Shown in pieces: positions 14,915-22,988 of a DNA stretch of 41,933 nucleotides (position 1 is the first letter of the stretch; each line of letters starts with the position of its first letter). The DNA is taken from contig NZ_CAMLHM010000036.1 in the NCBI RefSeq assembly GCF_946479885.1, forward strand, positions 1 through 41,933, written 5' to 3'. Made by a program: the position numbers and the translations under genes. The notes below the pieces were generated by a model, which did not search any database, was not told the DNA's origin, and saw only the letters and a list, made by a program, of their open reading frames with translations. Origin of the DNA: an uncultured Devosia sp. (lineage in GTDB: Bacteria > Pseudomonadota > Alphaproteobacteria > Rhizobiales > Devosiaceae).

Positions 14915-16762
14915 CTATCCCGCCCGCTGCGCCTTCAGCGCTTTCGCATAGGCTTCGCGGGCGGCATTCACCTGCGGGCGGTCGCTCACCTCGGGCACCG
15001 CCACGTCCCACCAATGCCCACCGGCATCGGTGGTGATGAGGGGGTCGGTGTCGATGACGATGACGGTGGTGCGGTCGGCGCTTTCGGTTTCCTGCAGGGC
15101 CGTCTCGAGCTCGGTGATCGAACTGACCTTGCGAGCGACCGCCCCCATCGCCGCGGCATGCGCGGCAAAATCGATTCCGGGCAGAGTGACATGGTGGGTG
15201 TCCTTCAACAGATTGTTGAAGTTGGCACCACCGGTGGCCATTTGCAGCCGGTTGATGCAGCCATAGCCGGCATTGTCGAGCAGAACGATGGTGAGCTTGG
15301 CGCCCAGCATGATCGAGCTGACGATTTCGGAATTCATCATCATGTAGCTGCCGTCGCCGACCATGACGACCACATCGTCATTGGGGCGGGCCAGTTTGAC
15401 GCCCAGACCGCCGGCTATTTCGTAGCCCATGGTCGAGAAGCCGTATTCCATGTGGTAGCTACCGGGGCCGCCGGCCTTCCACAGCTTGTGCAACTCGCCC
15501 GGCAAGCCGCCCGAAGCGCAGACGAGGGTGGCATTGTCGCGAGCGCGCTGCACGGCACCGATAACCTGAGCGTCCGACGGCAGGAGGGCATTGGTCGAGG
15601 CGGTTGCCTGGTCGGCGGCGACCAGCCACTCGTCCTTGCCCGCCTTGGCCTTGTCGGTCCAGGCGGCATCGGCCTGCCAGCCGGTCAGGGCCTGGTTGAG
15701 GGCGTCGAGGCCCACCTTGGCGTCGGCGACCAGCGGCAGCGCCTGATGCTTGTGGGCGTCGAAGGGCTGGGTATTGAGACCGATGATCTTGAGGTCATCA
15801 TTCTTGAACAGGGCCCAGGAGCCGGTGGTGAAATCCTGGAGGCGGCTGCCGATGGCAAGCACGACGTCGGCTTCCTCGGCCAGCCTGTTGGACGCGGATG
15901 AACCGGTGACGCCAACCGAGCCCATATTGAGGGGATGATCGTGCGGCAGGCTGGATTTGCCGGCCTGCGTTTCCATTACCGGCACGCCGTAGCGTTCGGC
16001 GAAGTTGCGCAGTGCGCTGGACGCCTGGGAATAGAGGACGCCGCCGCCGGCAATGATCACGGGCTTCCTGGCCTGGAGCAGCGCGGCCGCAGCGGTGGCG
16101 AATTCGTCGCCATCGGGCATGACGCGGCGGATGTGCCAGACCTTCTCGTCGAAGAAGCTCTCGGGATAGTCATAGGCTTCGGCCTGCACATCCTGGCAGA
16201 GGCTGAGGGTCACCGGTCCGCATTCGGCCGGGTCGGTCAGCACCGCCATGGCGCGGCGCAAAGCCGGGATGATCTGCTCGGGGCGGGTGATGCGGTCGAA
16301 ATAGCGGCTGACCGGCTTGAAGCAATCGTTGACCGTGGTGGTGCCGTCGCCAAAGTCCTCGGCCTGCTGCAGCACCGGGTCGGGCAGGCGATTGGCAAAG
16401 ACGTCGCCCGGCAGCAGCAGCACTGGCAGCCGGTTCACATGGGCGAGGGCGGCCGCGGTGACCATGTTCAATGCGCCCGGGCCGATCGAGGTCGTACAAG
16501 CCATGAAGCGGCGGCGGAAACTGGCCTTGGCATAGGCAATGGCGGCATGCGCCATGCCCTGCTCATTCTGGCCGCGATAGGTCGGCAGGGTGTCCCGCAC
16601 GCCATAGAGCGCCTCGCCCACGCCAGCAACGTTGCCGTGGCCGAAAATGGCGAAGACGCCACCAAAGATCGGCACGATCTCGCCATCGATTTCGGTCTTC
16701 TGCATGGTCAGGAACCGGGCCACGGCCTGGGCCATGGTAAGGCGGATCGTTTTTTGGCTCAT
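14915..16762 (-). CDS. iolD: 3D-(3,5/4)-trihydroxycyclohexane-1,2-dione hydrolase
   Basis: Thiamine-diphosphate enzyme of 615 residues opening the inositol ring to 5-deoxy-glucuronate. The activating glutamate is E67 in RGQNEQGMAHAA; the ThDP/Mg motif begins GDGSYMMMN at 469 and continues to DNAGYGCIN. The three acetolactate-synthase-like domains are all present and the length matches known IolD. AGGAAACGACC precedes the ATG at 16762. It is separated from iolC by a 173-bp gap holding a palindromic repeat. Assignment is supported by iolC and iolE on either side. Confidence 0.96.
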   Translation of the reverse strand: MSQKTIRLTMAQAVARFLTMQKTEIDGEIVPIFGGVFAIFGHGNVAGVGEALYGVRDTLPTYRGQNEQGMAHAAIAYAKASFRRRFMACTTSIGPGALNMVTAAALAHVNRLPVLLLPGDVFANRLPDPVLQQAEDFGDGTTTVNDCFKPVSRYFDRITRPEQIIPALRRAMAVLTDPAECGPVTLSLCQDVQAEAYDYPESFFDEKVWHIRRVMPDGDEFATAAAALLQARKPVIIAGGGVLYSQASSALRNFAERYGVPVMETQAGKSSLPHDHPLNMGSVGVTGSSASNRLAEEADVVLAIGSRLQDFTTGSWALFKNDDLKIIGLNTQPFDAHKHQALPLVADAKVGLDALNQALTGWQADAAWTDKAKAGKDEWLVAADQATASTNALLPSDAQVIGAVQRARDNATLVCASGGLPGELHKLWKAGGPGSYHMEYGFSTMGYEIAGGLGVKLARPNDDVVVMVGDGSYMMMNSEIVSSIMLGAKLTIVLLDNAGYGCINRLQMATGGANFNNLLKDTHHVTLPGIDFAAHAAAMGAVARKVSSITELETALQETESADRTTVIVIDTDPLITTDAGGHWWDVAVPEVSDRPQVNAAREAYAKALKAQRAG

Positions 16763-16796
16763 GGTCGTTTCCTAGTTCGCAATCTTTCAGTCGACG

Positions 16797-16899
16797 CCCT
16801 CCCCCTTGCGGGGAGGGATCAAGGGTGGGGGGATGTTTGGCCACGATTGAGATCGTGGCTCTCAACACCCCCTCCTAGCCTCCCCCGTCAAGGGGGAGG
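16797..16899 (-). repeat. Palindromic intergenic repeat between iolC and iolD
   Basis: CCCTCCCC-CTTGC-GGGGAGGG on the left and CCTCCCCC-GTCAA-GGGGGAGG on the right, enclosing AGGGTGGGG facing ACACCCCCTCCT. It is the same family as the repeat inside the importer operon. Confidence 0.72.
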
Positions 16900-16935
16900 T
16901 ACCGCGCGGTGGTTGAGGGCAGATAGTGTCACGGC

Positions 16936-18873
16936 CTAGGCCGCCTTGCTCTCGCCCAGCCGCTCCCAAATCTCTACCAGAGCGCCGAACCGGCGCGCCA
17001 TGTCGTCGATGGCCGCATCGTCATCGATCGTGCCGGCCAGCCAGCTCTTGGCGGCATCGGCGAAAATGGTGCGGCCGACGGCGAAGCCTTTGACAGTGCG
17101 CGCCGTGCGGGCGGCGGCGAAGCCGGCCTCCAGCACATCCTGCGGGGCTTCGAGACCCAAAAGGACCACGCCGCGGCAGTAGGGGTCGTTGGTTTCGATG
17201 ACGCGGTCGACGGCGGCCCAGGCGGCCGGGCTGGCCTGGGGCTCAAGCTTCCACCAATCAGGCTTGATGCCGGCATCATAGAGTTCGACGAGGGCGCGGC
17301 TGATCGTATTGTCGTCCAGCGTGCCGTGCTTGCCGGCGATGATCTCGACCAGCAGGTCGCGGCCCACCTTGCGGGCCGCCTCATAGGCCGAACGCAGCTT
17401 GTCGATCTGGACGCGCTTGAGATCGGTCGCATCGTCGGGATGGTAGAAGCACAGCACCTTGATGCAGTGGTCGACCGGCCAGTCGACCAGCCGCGAGCCG
17501 AGGTCCTGGCTGAATTCGAACTGCAGCGGGCGCGAACCCGGCAGCTCAATGGGCTTGCCGATCCAGAAATCCTTGATGCCGCCGGCGGCAAACAGGGCGT
17601 CGCGGCCATATTTGTCATCGAGCAGCATGCCAAAGCCCGGCCGGCCATTGGCCACGCGCGCTGCGGCCTTGACGGCCAGTGCCTTGAAAGCCGGGATGCG
17701 GGCGAGCAGCTTTTCATCGCCATTGGCCAGGTCTTCGAGCTGGCTGCGATGGTCGATGGCCAGCGCGGTGAGGCTCGGGATGTCGCGGCGGCGATTGGTG
17801 GCCCAGTGAATGTGGTTGAGCTCTGCATCCTTGCGCAGGGCGCGCTCGGTGCTGCCATGGGCGAGGAAGTGGCTCAGCTCTTCCCAGCTCGGATATTCCG
17901 GGGCGCAGAGCAGGCGGGAGACGGCAAAGGCGCCGCAGGCATTGGCCCAGGTGGCGCTGGTGGCATGGGGTTCGCCGCGCAACCAGCCGCGCAGCCAGCC
18001 GCTCATGAAGGCGTCGCCCGCGCCCAGCACGTTATAGACCTCGATGGGGAAGCCCTTGCCGACGATGCCATGCTCCAGATCGTCGGGGATGGCGCCATCA
18101 TAGACGATGCAGCCCATGGGGCCGCGCTTCAGGACGATGGTGCCGGAGGACAGGGCGCGTATCGTCCTGAGCGCGGAGAGCAGGTCGGCCTGGCCGGAGG
18201 CGATCAGCACCTCCTCTTCCGTGCCGACGATGAGATCGCAATCAGGCAGGATGGATTTGTATTTTTCCGAAACGATGTCGGAGGCGACATAGCGCGAGAA
18301 GCCGGCCTCGTGGCCTGCGAGGCCCCAGAGATTGGGCCGGTAGTCGATATCGAAGGCAACGCGCGCGCCATGGGCCTTGGCGAGGCGGATGGCCTTTTTC
18401 TGCGCGGCTTCGCTGTTGGGGCGAGAGAAATGGGTGCCGGTGACGACGATGGCCCGGGCGCTGGCGATCTGGGCTTCGTCGATATTGCTCTCGTCGAGCG
18501 CCATGTCGGCGCAGTCGGTGCGGTAGAAGATCATGGGCGATACGCCCTCGGCCTCCACCGACAGCAGGACCAGCGCGGTAAGGCGGTTGGGGTCGGTGGC
18601 GACGCCTGAGGTTTCAACGCCTTCCCGATCGAGCTGCTCGCGGATGAAGCGACCCATCTGCTCGTGACCGACGCGGGTGATCAATGCGGATTTCAGCCCG
18701 AGCCGGGCGGTGCCAACGGCGATATTGGCCGGGCAGCCGCCGACGGACTTGGCGAAGCTGCCGATATCCTCGAGGCGCGTGCCGATCTGCTGTCCATAAA
18801 GATCGACCGAAGCGCGTCCGATGGTAATGACGTCGAGCGTCTTGTTGCGGTCATCGGGGTGCGCATTGGTCAC
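16936..18873 (-). CDS. iolC: Bifunctional 5-dehydro-2-deoxygluconokinase / 5-dehydro-2-deoxyphosphogluconate aldolase (IolC with DUF2090)
   Basis: Fusion protein of 645 residues. Residues about 15-325 are a PfkB-type sugar kinase with GGCPAN at 45-50 and the catalytic GAGD at 284-287. Residues about 330-640 form a DUF2090 domain, annotated in many proteobacteria as the aldolase that splits the phosphorylated product into dihydroxyacetone phosphate and malonate semialdehyde. This would explain why no separate iolJ is seen. The GTG at 18873 has GGAGG 6 nt ahead; an in-frame ATG at 18912 has no such site and adds unrelated residues. It leads the leftward iolC-D-E-X-B operon, about 50 bp after its promoter. 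Confidence 0.93.
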   Translation of the reverse strand: MTNAHPDDRNKTLDVITIGRASVDLYGQQIGTRLEDIGSFAKSVGGCPANIAVGTARLGLKSALITRVGHEQMGRFIREQLDREGVETSGVATDPNRLTALVLLSVEAEGVSPMIFYRTDCADMALDESNIDEAQIASARAIVVTGTHFSRPNSEAAQKKAIRLAKAHGARVAFDIDYRPNLWGLAGHEAGFSRYVASDIVSEKYKSILPDCDLIVGTEEEVLIASGQADLLSALRTIRALSSGTIVLKRGPMGCIVYDGAIPDDLEHGIVGKGFPIEVYNVLGAGDAFMSGWLRGWLRGEPHATSATWANACGAFAVSRLLCAPEYPSWEELSHFLAHGSTERALRKDAELNHIHWATNRRRDIPSLTALAIDHRSQLEDLANGDEKLLARIPAFKALAVKAAARVANGRPGFGMLLDDKYGRDALFAAGGIKDFWIGKPIELPGSRPLQFEFSQDLGSRLVDWPVDHCIKVLCFYHPDDATDLKRVQIDKLRSAYEAARKVGRDLLVEIIAGKHGTLDDNTISRALVELYDAGIKPDWWKLEPQASPAAWAAVDRVIETNDPYCRGVVLLGLEAPQDVLEAGFAAARTARTVKGFAVGRTIFADAAKSWLAGTIDDDAAIDDMARRFGALVEIWERLGESKAA

Positions 18874-18932
18874 GGCAATCCTCCATGCGGCTGTGCGCCG
18901 ATCTTCAGTCATCCAGCATGCTGGTTGCCATT

Positions 18933-18978
18933 ATGAAACATGGGTTCCGAGAATTCGTCAATATGGAATGTTCATTCC
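18933..18978 (-). promoter_or_regulatory. iolC operon promoter with IolR-type operators
   Basis: Read on the minus strand, GGAATGAACATTCC (18978-18965) is followed by TTGACG (18961-18956), 17 bp, and TTTCAT (18938-18933). GGAA-N6-TTTC (18948-18935) overlaps the spacer and -10. TTCC-N6-GGAA also occurs at 18975-18988. Spacing and sequence match the iolI promoter at 6395-6440 nearly base for base at the functional positions. Confidence 0.74.
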
Positions 18979-19014
18979 ATCAACGGAATTGACGGCAGGC
19001 GATGCCGGATGACC

Positions 19015-19857
19015 TCAGCCGCGACGCCGCTTTTCGGCGATGGAAACGGTCAGTGCCATGGCGAAGGCCATGCTGGCCGAAAGCGAGCGGAATCCGGCGT
19101 GATCGGCCTCGACCACCTCGAACCATTCCCTGGAGCACTCGGCCAGCGGCGAGAAAGCCGAATCGGTGAGCGACACGACGGGAATGCCGCGGGACGCCAT
19201 CATCCGGGCCTGGGCGGCGCTCTCGGAGGCGTAGGGCGAGAAGCTGACCGCGAAGGCGGCATCCTTGGATGTCGCCATGGCCAGCATGTCGTCGTCGATG
19301 CCGGCGGACGTTCCCACCAGCTGGCAGCGCACCTTCAGCTTGCCGAAGGCATAGGCCATATAGCTGCTGATCGGGTAGGAGCGGCGCTTGGCGATAAGGT
19401 AGATGGTGTCGGCCCCGGCCAGCAGCGTCACCGCGCGCTCGAAGGCCTCGGGCTCGACGGCGGCGGCAATGGCATCGATGGAGCGATGCGCCGCGGCGAC
19501 GAAACCATTGAAAATCGTGGTGCTTTCGGCGAGAGCGGCGCCATCCTGTTCGAGAATACGCAGCCGCTCCTCGTAAGACGAGGTGCGTTCGCGCAGGCGG
19601 GCGCGGAACAGCAGCTGCAGCCCGGAAAAGCCATCGAAGCCAAAGTGCTGCGCAAAGCGCACCAGCGTGGACGGCTGGACGTCGGCCGACAGTGCAATGC
19701 TCGCGGCGGTGCCGAAGGCGATCTCGTCGGGATGATCGAGCGCGTAGATCGCCACCTGGGTCAGCCGCTTGGGCAGGTCGCCCTTGCGCTCGAGGATGGT
19801 CGAGCGCAAGGCATCGAAATCCTGTGGGGGTTGCGGTTTGGCTGACGTATCCGACAT
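19015..19857 (-). CDS. iolR: RpiR-family regulator of inositol genes (IolR)
   Basis: Transcription factor of 280 residues with an N-terminal RpiR helix-turn-helix (about 15-90, including SADVQPSTLVRFAQHFGF) and a C-terminal SIS sugar-phosphate-binding domain (about 120-250, with YLIAKRRSYPISSYMAYAF). In Sinorhizobium meliloti an RpiR-type IolR represses the iol genes and responds to a phosphorylated intermediate of the pathway. Here the gene sits immediately upstream of the iolC promoter, and GGAA-N6-TTCC sites lie before iolC and iolI. The ATG at 19857 fits the family; the earlier ATG at 19905 adds 16 residues. The ribosome site is weak. The IolR name is inferred from family and position. 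Confidence 0.88.
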   Translation of the reverse strand: MSDTSAKPQPPQDFDALRSTILERKGDLPKRLTQVAIYALDHPDEIAFGTAASIALSADVQPSTLVRFAQHFGFDGFSGLQLLFRARLRERTSSYEERLRILEQDGAALAESTTIFNGFVAAAHRSIDAIAAAVEPEAFERAVTLLAGADTIYLIAKRRSYPISSYMAYAFGKLKVRCQLVGTSAGIDDDMLAMATSKDAAFAVSFSPYASESAAQARMMASRGIPVVSLTDSAFSPLAECSREWFEVVEADHAGFRSLSASMAFAMALTVSIAEKRRRG

Positions 19858-19926
19858 GGCGTGTTCTCGCTGTTGGTGCCCATAATCCTCAATATCGAGC
19901 GGCAATCAAGTCGCGTTAGAAAGCCT

Positions 19927-19942
19927 ATTCCGAAAATGGAAT
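19927..19942. promoter_or_regulatory. Candidate IolR site between iolR and the second Gfo/Idh/MocA gene
   Basis: Perfect palindrome ATTCC-GAAAAT-GGAAT. It has the TTCC-N6-GGAA polarity, the reverse of the reported motif, but the same pairing also occurs next to the iolC operator. It lies 70 bp before iolR and 38 bp before the divergent dehydrogenase gene, so it could serve both. Confidence 0.5.
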
Positions 19943-19979
19943 GCATGGACTATTCATTTCGTCGGGATCGGAGGACGGA

Positions 19980-21101
19980 ATGAAAACATCGATCGGCGTT
20001 GGCCTTGTCGGCACCGGCTATATGGGAAAGTGCCATGCCTTGGCGTGGAACGGGGTCAAGGCCGTGTTCGGCGACGGGCCACGGCCGGTGCTGGTGCATC
20101 TGGCCGAGGTCAATGCCGATATTGCCCGCAAGAAGGCCGACGAGTTCGGTTTCGAGCGCTCGACCGGCGATTGGCGCGCGCTGATCGCCGACCCCGATGT
20201 CGATGTGGTTTCGGTGACCACGCCCAATGCCTTCCACGCCGAGATGGCCATCGCGGCGCTCGAGGCGGGCAAGCATGTGTGGTGCGAAAAGCCGATGGCG
20301 GTCGCGCTCGCCGAGGCCGAGCGCATGGCCGCAGCGGCCCGGGCATCCGGCAAGGTGGCTGTGCTGGGCTATAACTATATCCAGAACCCACTGGTGCGGC
20401 AGATCGGGGCCATCCTCGGCGAGGGCACGATCGGCACCGTGAACCATGTCCGCCTCGAAATGGACGAGGACTTCATGGCCGATCCGGAGGCGCTGTTCTA
20501 CTGGAAGAGCGAGGCCAGCTCCGGCTATGGCGCGCTGGACGATTTCGGCGTGCATCCGCTGAGCCTGTTGCAGGTGCTGTTCGGTGGCGTAACCAAGGTA
20601 TTCGCGCATCTGAGCAAACCCTATGCGGACCGGCCGACCAAAGACGGCGCGCGCCGGGCGGTGGAGACATTCGACATAGCCAGCGTGCTGTTCGAGATGG
20701 GTGGTGGCATCAGCGGCGTGATGGCGCTCGATCGGTCCGCCTGGGGCCGCAAGGGGCGCATCGCGCTCCAGATTTTCGGCAGCAAGGGCAGCATCGTCTA
20801 TGATCAGGAGCGCATGAACGAGCTGCAGCTCTATGTGACCTCGGACAAGCCGACCGAGCAGGGTTTCCGCACCATCCTGGCGGCGCCGCAGCATGGGCCC
20901 TATGACCGGTTCATCCCGGCGCCGGGGCATGGGCTGGGCTTCAACGATCTCAAGATCATCGAGTGCCACGAACTGCTGCGGGCGATTGCGGGCGAGCCGG
21001 CGCGGGTGATCGATTTTGATACCGGGCTGGGTATCGAGCGGGCGGTGCATGCCATGGCGCAGAGCCATCGGGAACAGCGCTGGGTTACCATAGGGGCGTG
21101 A
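19980..21101 (+). CDS. Second Gfo/Idh/MocA-family dehydrogenase
   Basis: NAD(P)-dependent sugar or cyclitol dehydrogenase of 373 residues. The Rossmann motif GTGYMG is at 11-16, the catalytic lysine K104 lies in WCEKPM, and DDFGVHP provides D188 and H192. It is longer than iolG and diverges in the C-terminal domain, so it likely acts on another inositol isomer (scyllo-, chiro- or a methylated or aminated one). GGAGGACGGA precedes the ATG at 19980. It runs divergently from iolR with a palindrome between them, and the downstream isomerase starts 3 bp after its stop codon. The exact substrate cannot be deduced. Confidence 0.85.
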   Translation: MKTSIGVGLVGTGYMGKCHALAWNGVKAVFGDGPRPVLVHLAEVNADIARKKADEFGFERSTGDWRALIADPDVDVVSVTTPNAFHAEMAIAALEAGKHVWCEKPMAVALAEAERMAAAARASGKVAVLGYNYIQNPLVRQIGAILGEGTIGTVNHVRLEMDEDFMADPEALFYWKSEASSGYGALDDFGVHPLSLLQVLFGGVTKVFAHLSKPYADRPTKDGARRAVETFDIASVLFEMGGGISGVMALDRSAWGRKGRIALQIFGSKGSIVYDQERMNELQLYVTSDKPTEQGFRTILAAPQHGPYDRFIPAPGHGLGFNDLKIIECHELLRAIAGEPARVIDFDTGLGIERAVHAMAQSHREQRWVTIGA

Positions 21102-21103
21102 CG

Positions 21104-21934
21104 ATGCAGAAGCTGCTGGTGCTGCAATCGCTGTGGGCGATGCAGGGGCTACGCGACGTGCCGGCCGAGCGGTCGCTCGAGGAGAATGTGGCGCTGATCA
21201 AGGGCGCCGGGTTCGATGGATTTGGTACGATGTGGGAGGACGACGCGACGGCGCGGCGCAGCGTCGACCTTGCCCGTGCCGAGGGCCTGATCGTGGAGGG
21301 GCTGTGCTTGCCCACCGATATCGAGCAGGTGCCGGCGGCGCTGGAGCGGGGGAGCAAATACGGGCTCCATCACCTCAACCTGCAGCTCAATATGCGACCG
21401 CGGACGCTGGCCGAAGCGGTCCGGATATTGGAGCGGCTGAATGCGCTGACAGCGCAGGTCGACTTCCCAGTCTATGTCGAGACGCATCGCGGGCGGCTCA
21501 CCAATGACCTGCTGTTCATGCTCGATGTGCTCGAGGCGGTGCCCGATGTGAAGCTCCTGGCGGACCTGTCACACTATGTGGTGGCGCGCGAAGTGGAACT
21601 GCCGGTGTCTGACGAGACCGATCGACAGATCGACCAGATTCTGGATCGCAGCTGGGCCTTTCACGGCCGGGTCGCGGGCAGCGGGCAGGTGCAGTTGCCG
21701 CTGAGCTTCGCGCAGCACCGGCCTTATATCGACCAGTTCGCGGCGTGGTGGTCGCGGGGCTTTGCCAGCTGGCGCCGGCGCGCGGCTGATGATGCCGAGC
21801 TGACCTTCGTGTGCGAACTGGGGCCGGGGCCCTACTACGCGATTTCGGGCGCCGACGGCCGCGACCTGACCTATCGCTGGGCGGAGTCCCTCCAAATGCA
21901 AAAGTTGGTGCGCGACCTTTGGAGTGCCACCTAG
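21104..21934 (+). CDS. Sugar phosphate isomerase/epimerase-like TIM-barrel protein
   Basis: A 276-residue protein resembling the AP-endonuclease-2/xylose-isomerase-like TIM-barrel family (as IolE, IolI and MocC). Candidate metal-site residues are in [16 protein letters not shown] and [11 protein letters not shown]. It is not a close copy of the IolI or IolE in this window. The ATG at 21104 follows AGGGG by 7 nt, while the GTG at 21098 overlaps the preceding stop and has no room for a ribosome site. It is co-transcribed with the dehydrogenase gene before it, so the pair probably oxidises and then isomerises one cyclitol. Its stop codon overlaps that of the opposing LysR gene. Confidence 0.8.
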   Translation: MQKLLVLQSLWAMQGLRDVPAERSLEENVALIKGAGFDGFGTMWEDDATARRSVDLARAEGLIVEGLCLPTDIEQVPAALERGSKYGLHHLNLQLNMRPRTLAEAVRILERLNALTAQVDFPVYVETHRGRLTNDLLFMLDVLEAVPDVKLLADLSHYVVAREVELPVSDETDRQIDQILDRSWAFHGRVAGSGQVQLPLSFAQHRPYIDQFAAWWSRGFASWRRRAADDAELTFVCELGPGPYYAISGADGRDLTYRWAESLQMQKLVRDLWSAT

Positions 21935-22806
21935 AAGATAGCGTGATCGCGCCGCACGATATCGGTGAGGAATTCGGCGACGGTGCTGACGCGGCGGATG
22001 CTGCGCAGGTCCTCGTGCACCACGGTCCAGTAGCTGCGGGTGAGCGTGTGTTGCGGCAGGACGGGGGTGAGGTTGGCATCCGACCGGGCCATGAAGGCGT
22101 GGAGGATGCCGATACCGGTGCCTGAGCGGACGGCCTCTGTCTGGCCCATGGCGGAGGATATGGCGACGCTCGAGCGCCAGCCCTTGAAGAACTCGGCGGT
22201 GTAGTCGAGCGTGGCGGTATAGAGCAGGTCTTCGACATAGCCGACGAGGCGGTGGCTGGCGAGGTCGTCAAGCGTCTGCGGCGTGCCATGTGCAGTCAGA
22301 TAGGTTTGGGCGGCGTAGAGGCCAAGGCGATAGTCGGTGAGTTTGCGCGCCACCAGCCGGCCCTCGCGTGGCCTTTCGATGGTGACGGCGATATCGGCCT
22401 CGCGCCGGGAGAGCGAGAAGGCCCGCGGCACCGGCACCAGCTCTATGCGCAGGCCCCTGTGGCGCTCGGTCAGCTCGCCCAGCCGAGGGGCGAGGAAGGC
22501 CACGCCGAAGCCGTCAGGGGCGCCGACGCGCACGGTGCCCTCGATCAGGCTATCGGCGCCAGTGGCCTCTTGTGCTGCCAGCATGGCGCTTTCCATGCGC
22601 TCGGCATGGACGAGGAAGCGCTCGCCGTCGCCGGAGAGATCGGAGCCATTGGTCTTGCGGGTGAACAGCTTGCTGCCCAGCGCCTGCTCCAGCGCAGTCA
22701 GGCGGCGGGCGACGGTGGCGTGATTGAGGCCCAACGCCCTGGCAGCGCCGAGTATCTGGCCGCTCCTGGCGACGGCGAGAAAGATGCGGACGTCGTCCCA
22801 GTTCAT
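21931..22806 (-). CDS. LysR-family transcriptional regulator
   Basis: LysR-type regulator of 291 residues, the normal length. The N-terminal winged HTH begins [25 protein letters not shown] and includes [20 protein letters not shown]; the effector-binding domain follows from about residue 90. This HTH type is seen in the GcvA/LrhA-like single-gene regulators. It diverges from mmsA across 182 bp, so mmsA is the simplest target, though no ligand can be named. The start at 22806 puts the HTH at the N-terminus; longer frames read through a repeat. The 3' end overlaps that of the upstream isomerase by the shared CTAG. Confidence 0.88.
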   Translation of the reverse strand: MNWDDVRIFLAVARSGQILGAARALGLNHATVARRLTALEQALGSKLFTRKTNGSDLSGDGERFLVHAERMESAMLAAQEATGADSLIEGTVRVGAPDGFGVAFLAPRLGELTERHRGLRIELVPVPRAFSLSRREADIAVTIERPREGRLVARKLTDYRLGLYAAQTYLTAHGTPQTLDDLASHRLVGYVEDLLYTATLDYTAEFFKGWRSSVAISSAMGQTEAVRSGTGIGILHAFMARSDANLTPVLPQHTLTRSYWTVVHEDLRSIRRVSTVAEFLTDIVRRDHAIF

Positions 22807-22850
22807 TAGCGTACTTTCTGTCGCGATCTTTGACAAAGAGTGGAGCGGCA

Positions 22851-22871
22851 CCTCCCCCTCGACGGGGGAGG
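22851..22871 (-). repeat. Short palindromic repeat in the LysR-mmsA gap
   Basis: A single hairpin CCTCCCCC-TCGAC-GGGGGAGG (one half of the larger repeats seen elsewhere in the window), 45 bp upstream of the LysR gene start. Confidence 0.6.
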
Positions 22872-22905
22872 GTGTCGACTGCGCAATCGCGACGCGAACA
22901 TCAAA

Positions 22906-22927
22906 ATTTGCACAACAGGTGCGAAAT
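22906..22927. promoter_or_regulatory. Candidate LysR binding site before mmsA
   Basis: Inverted repeat ATTTGCAC-AACAG-GTGCGAAAT, imperfect by one extra C, 62 bp before mmsA and 100 bp before the divergent LysR gene. LysR regulators often bind such interrupted palindromes between divergent genes. No clear T-N11-A core is seen. Confidence 0.35.
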
Positions 22928-22988
22928 CTATCGTGTTGCGATGCGTAGATTGTAGCGCCATGAATGCCCGCCAACAAGGGAGAGCCTC

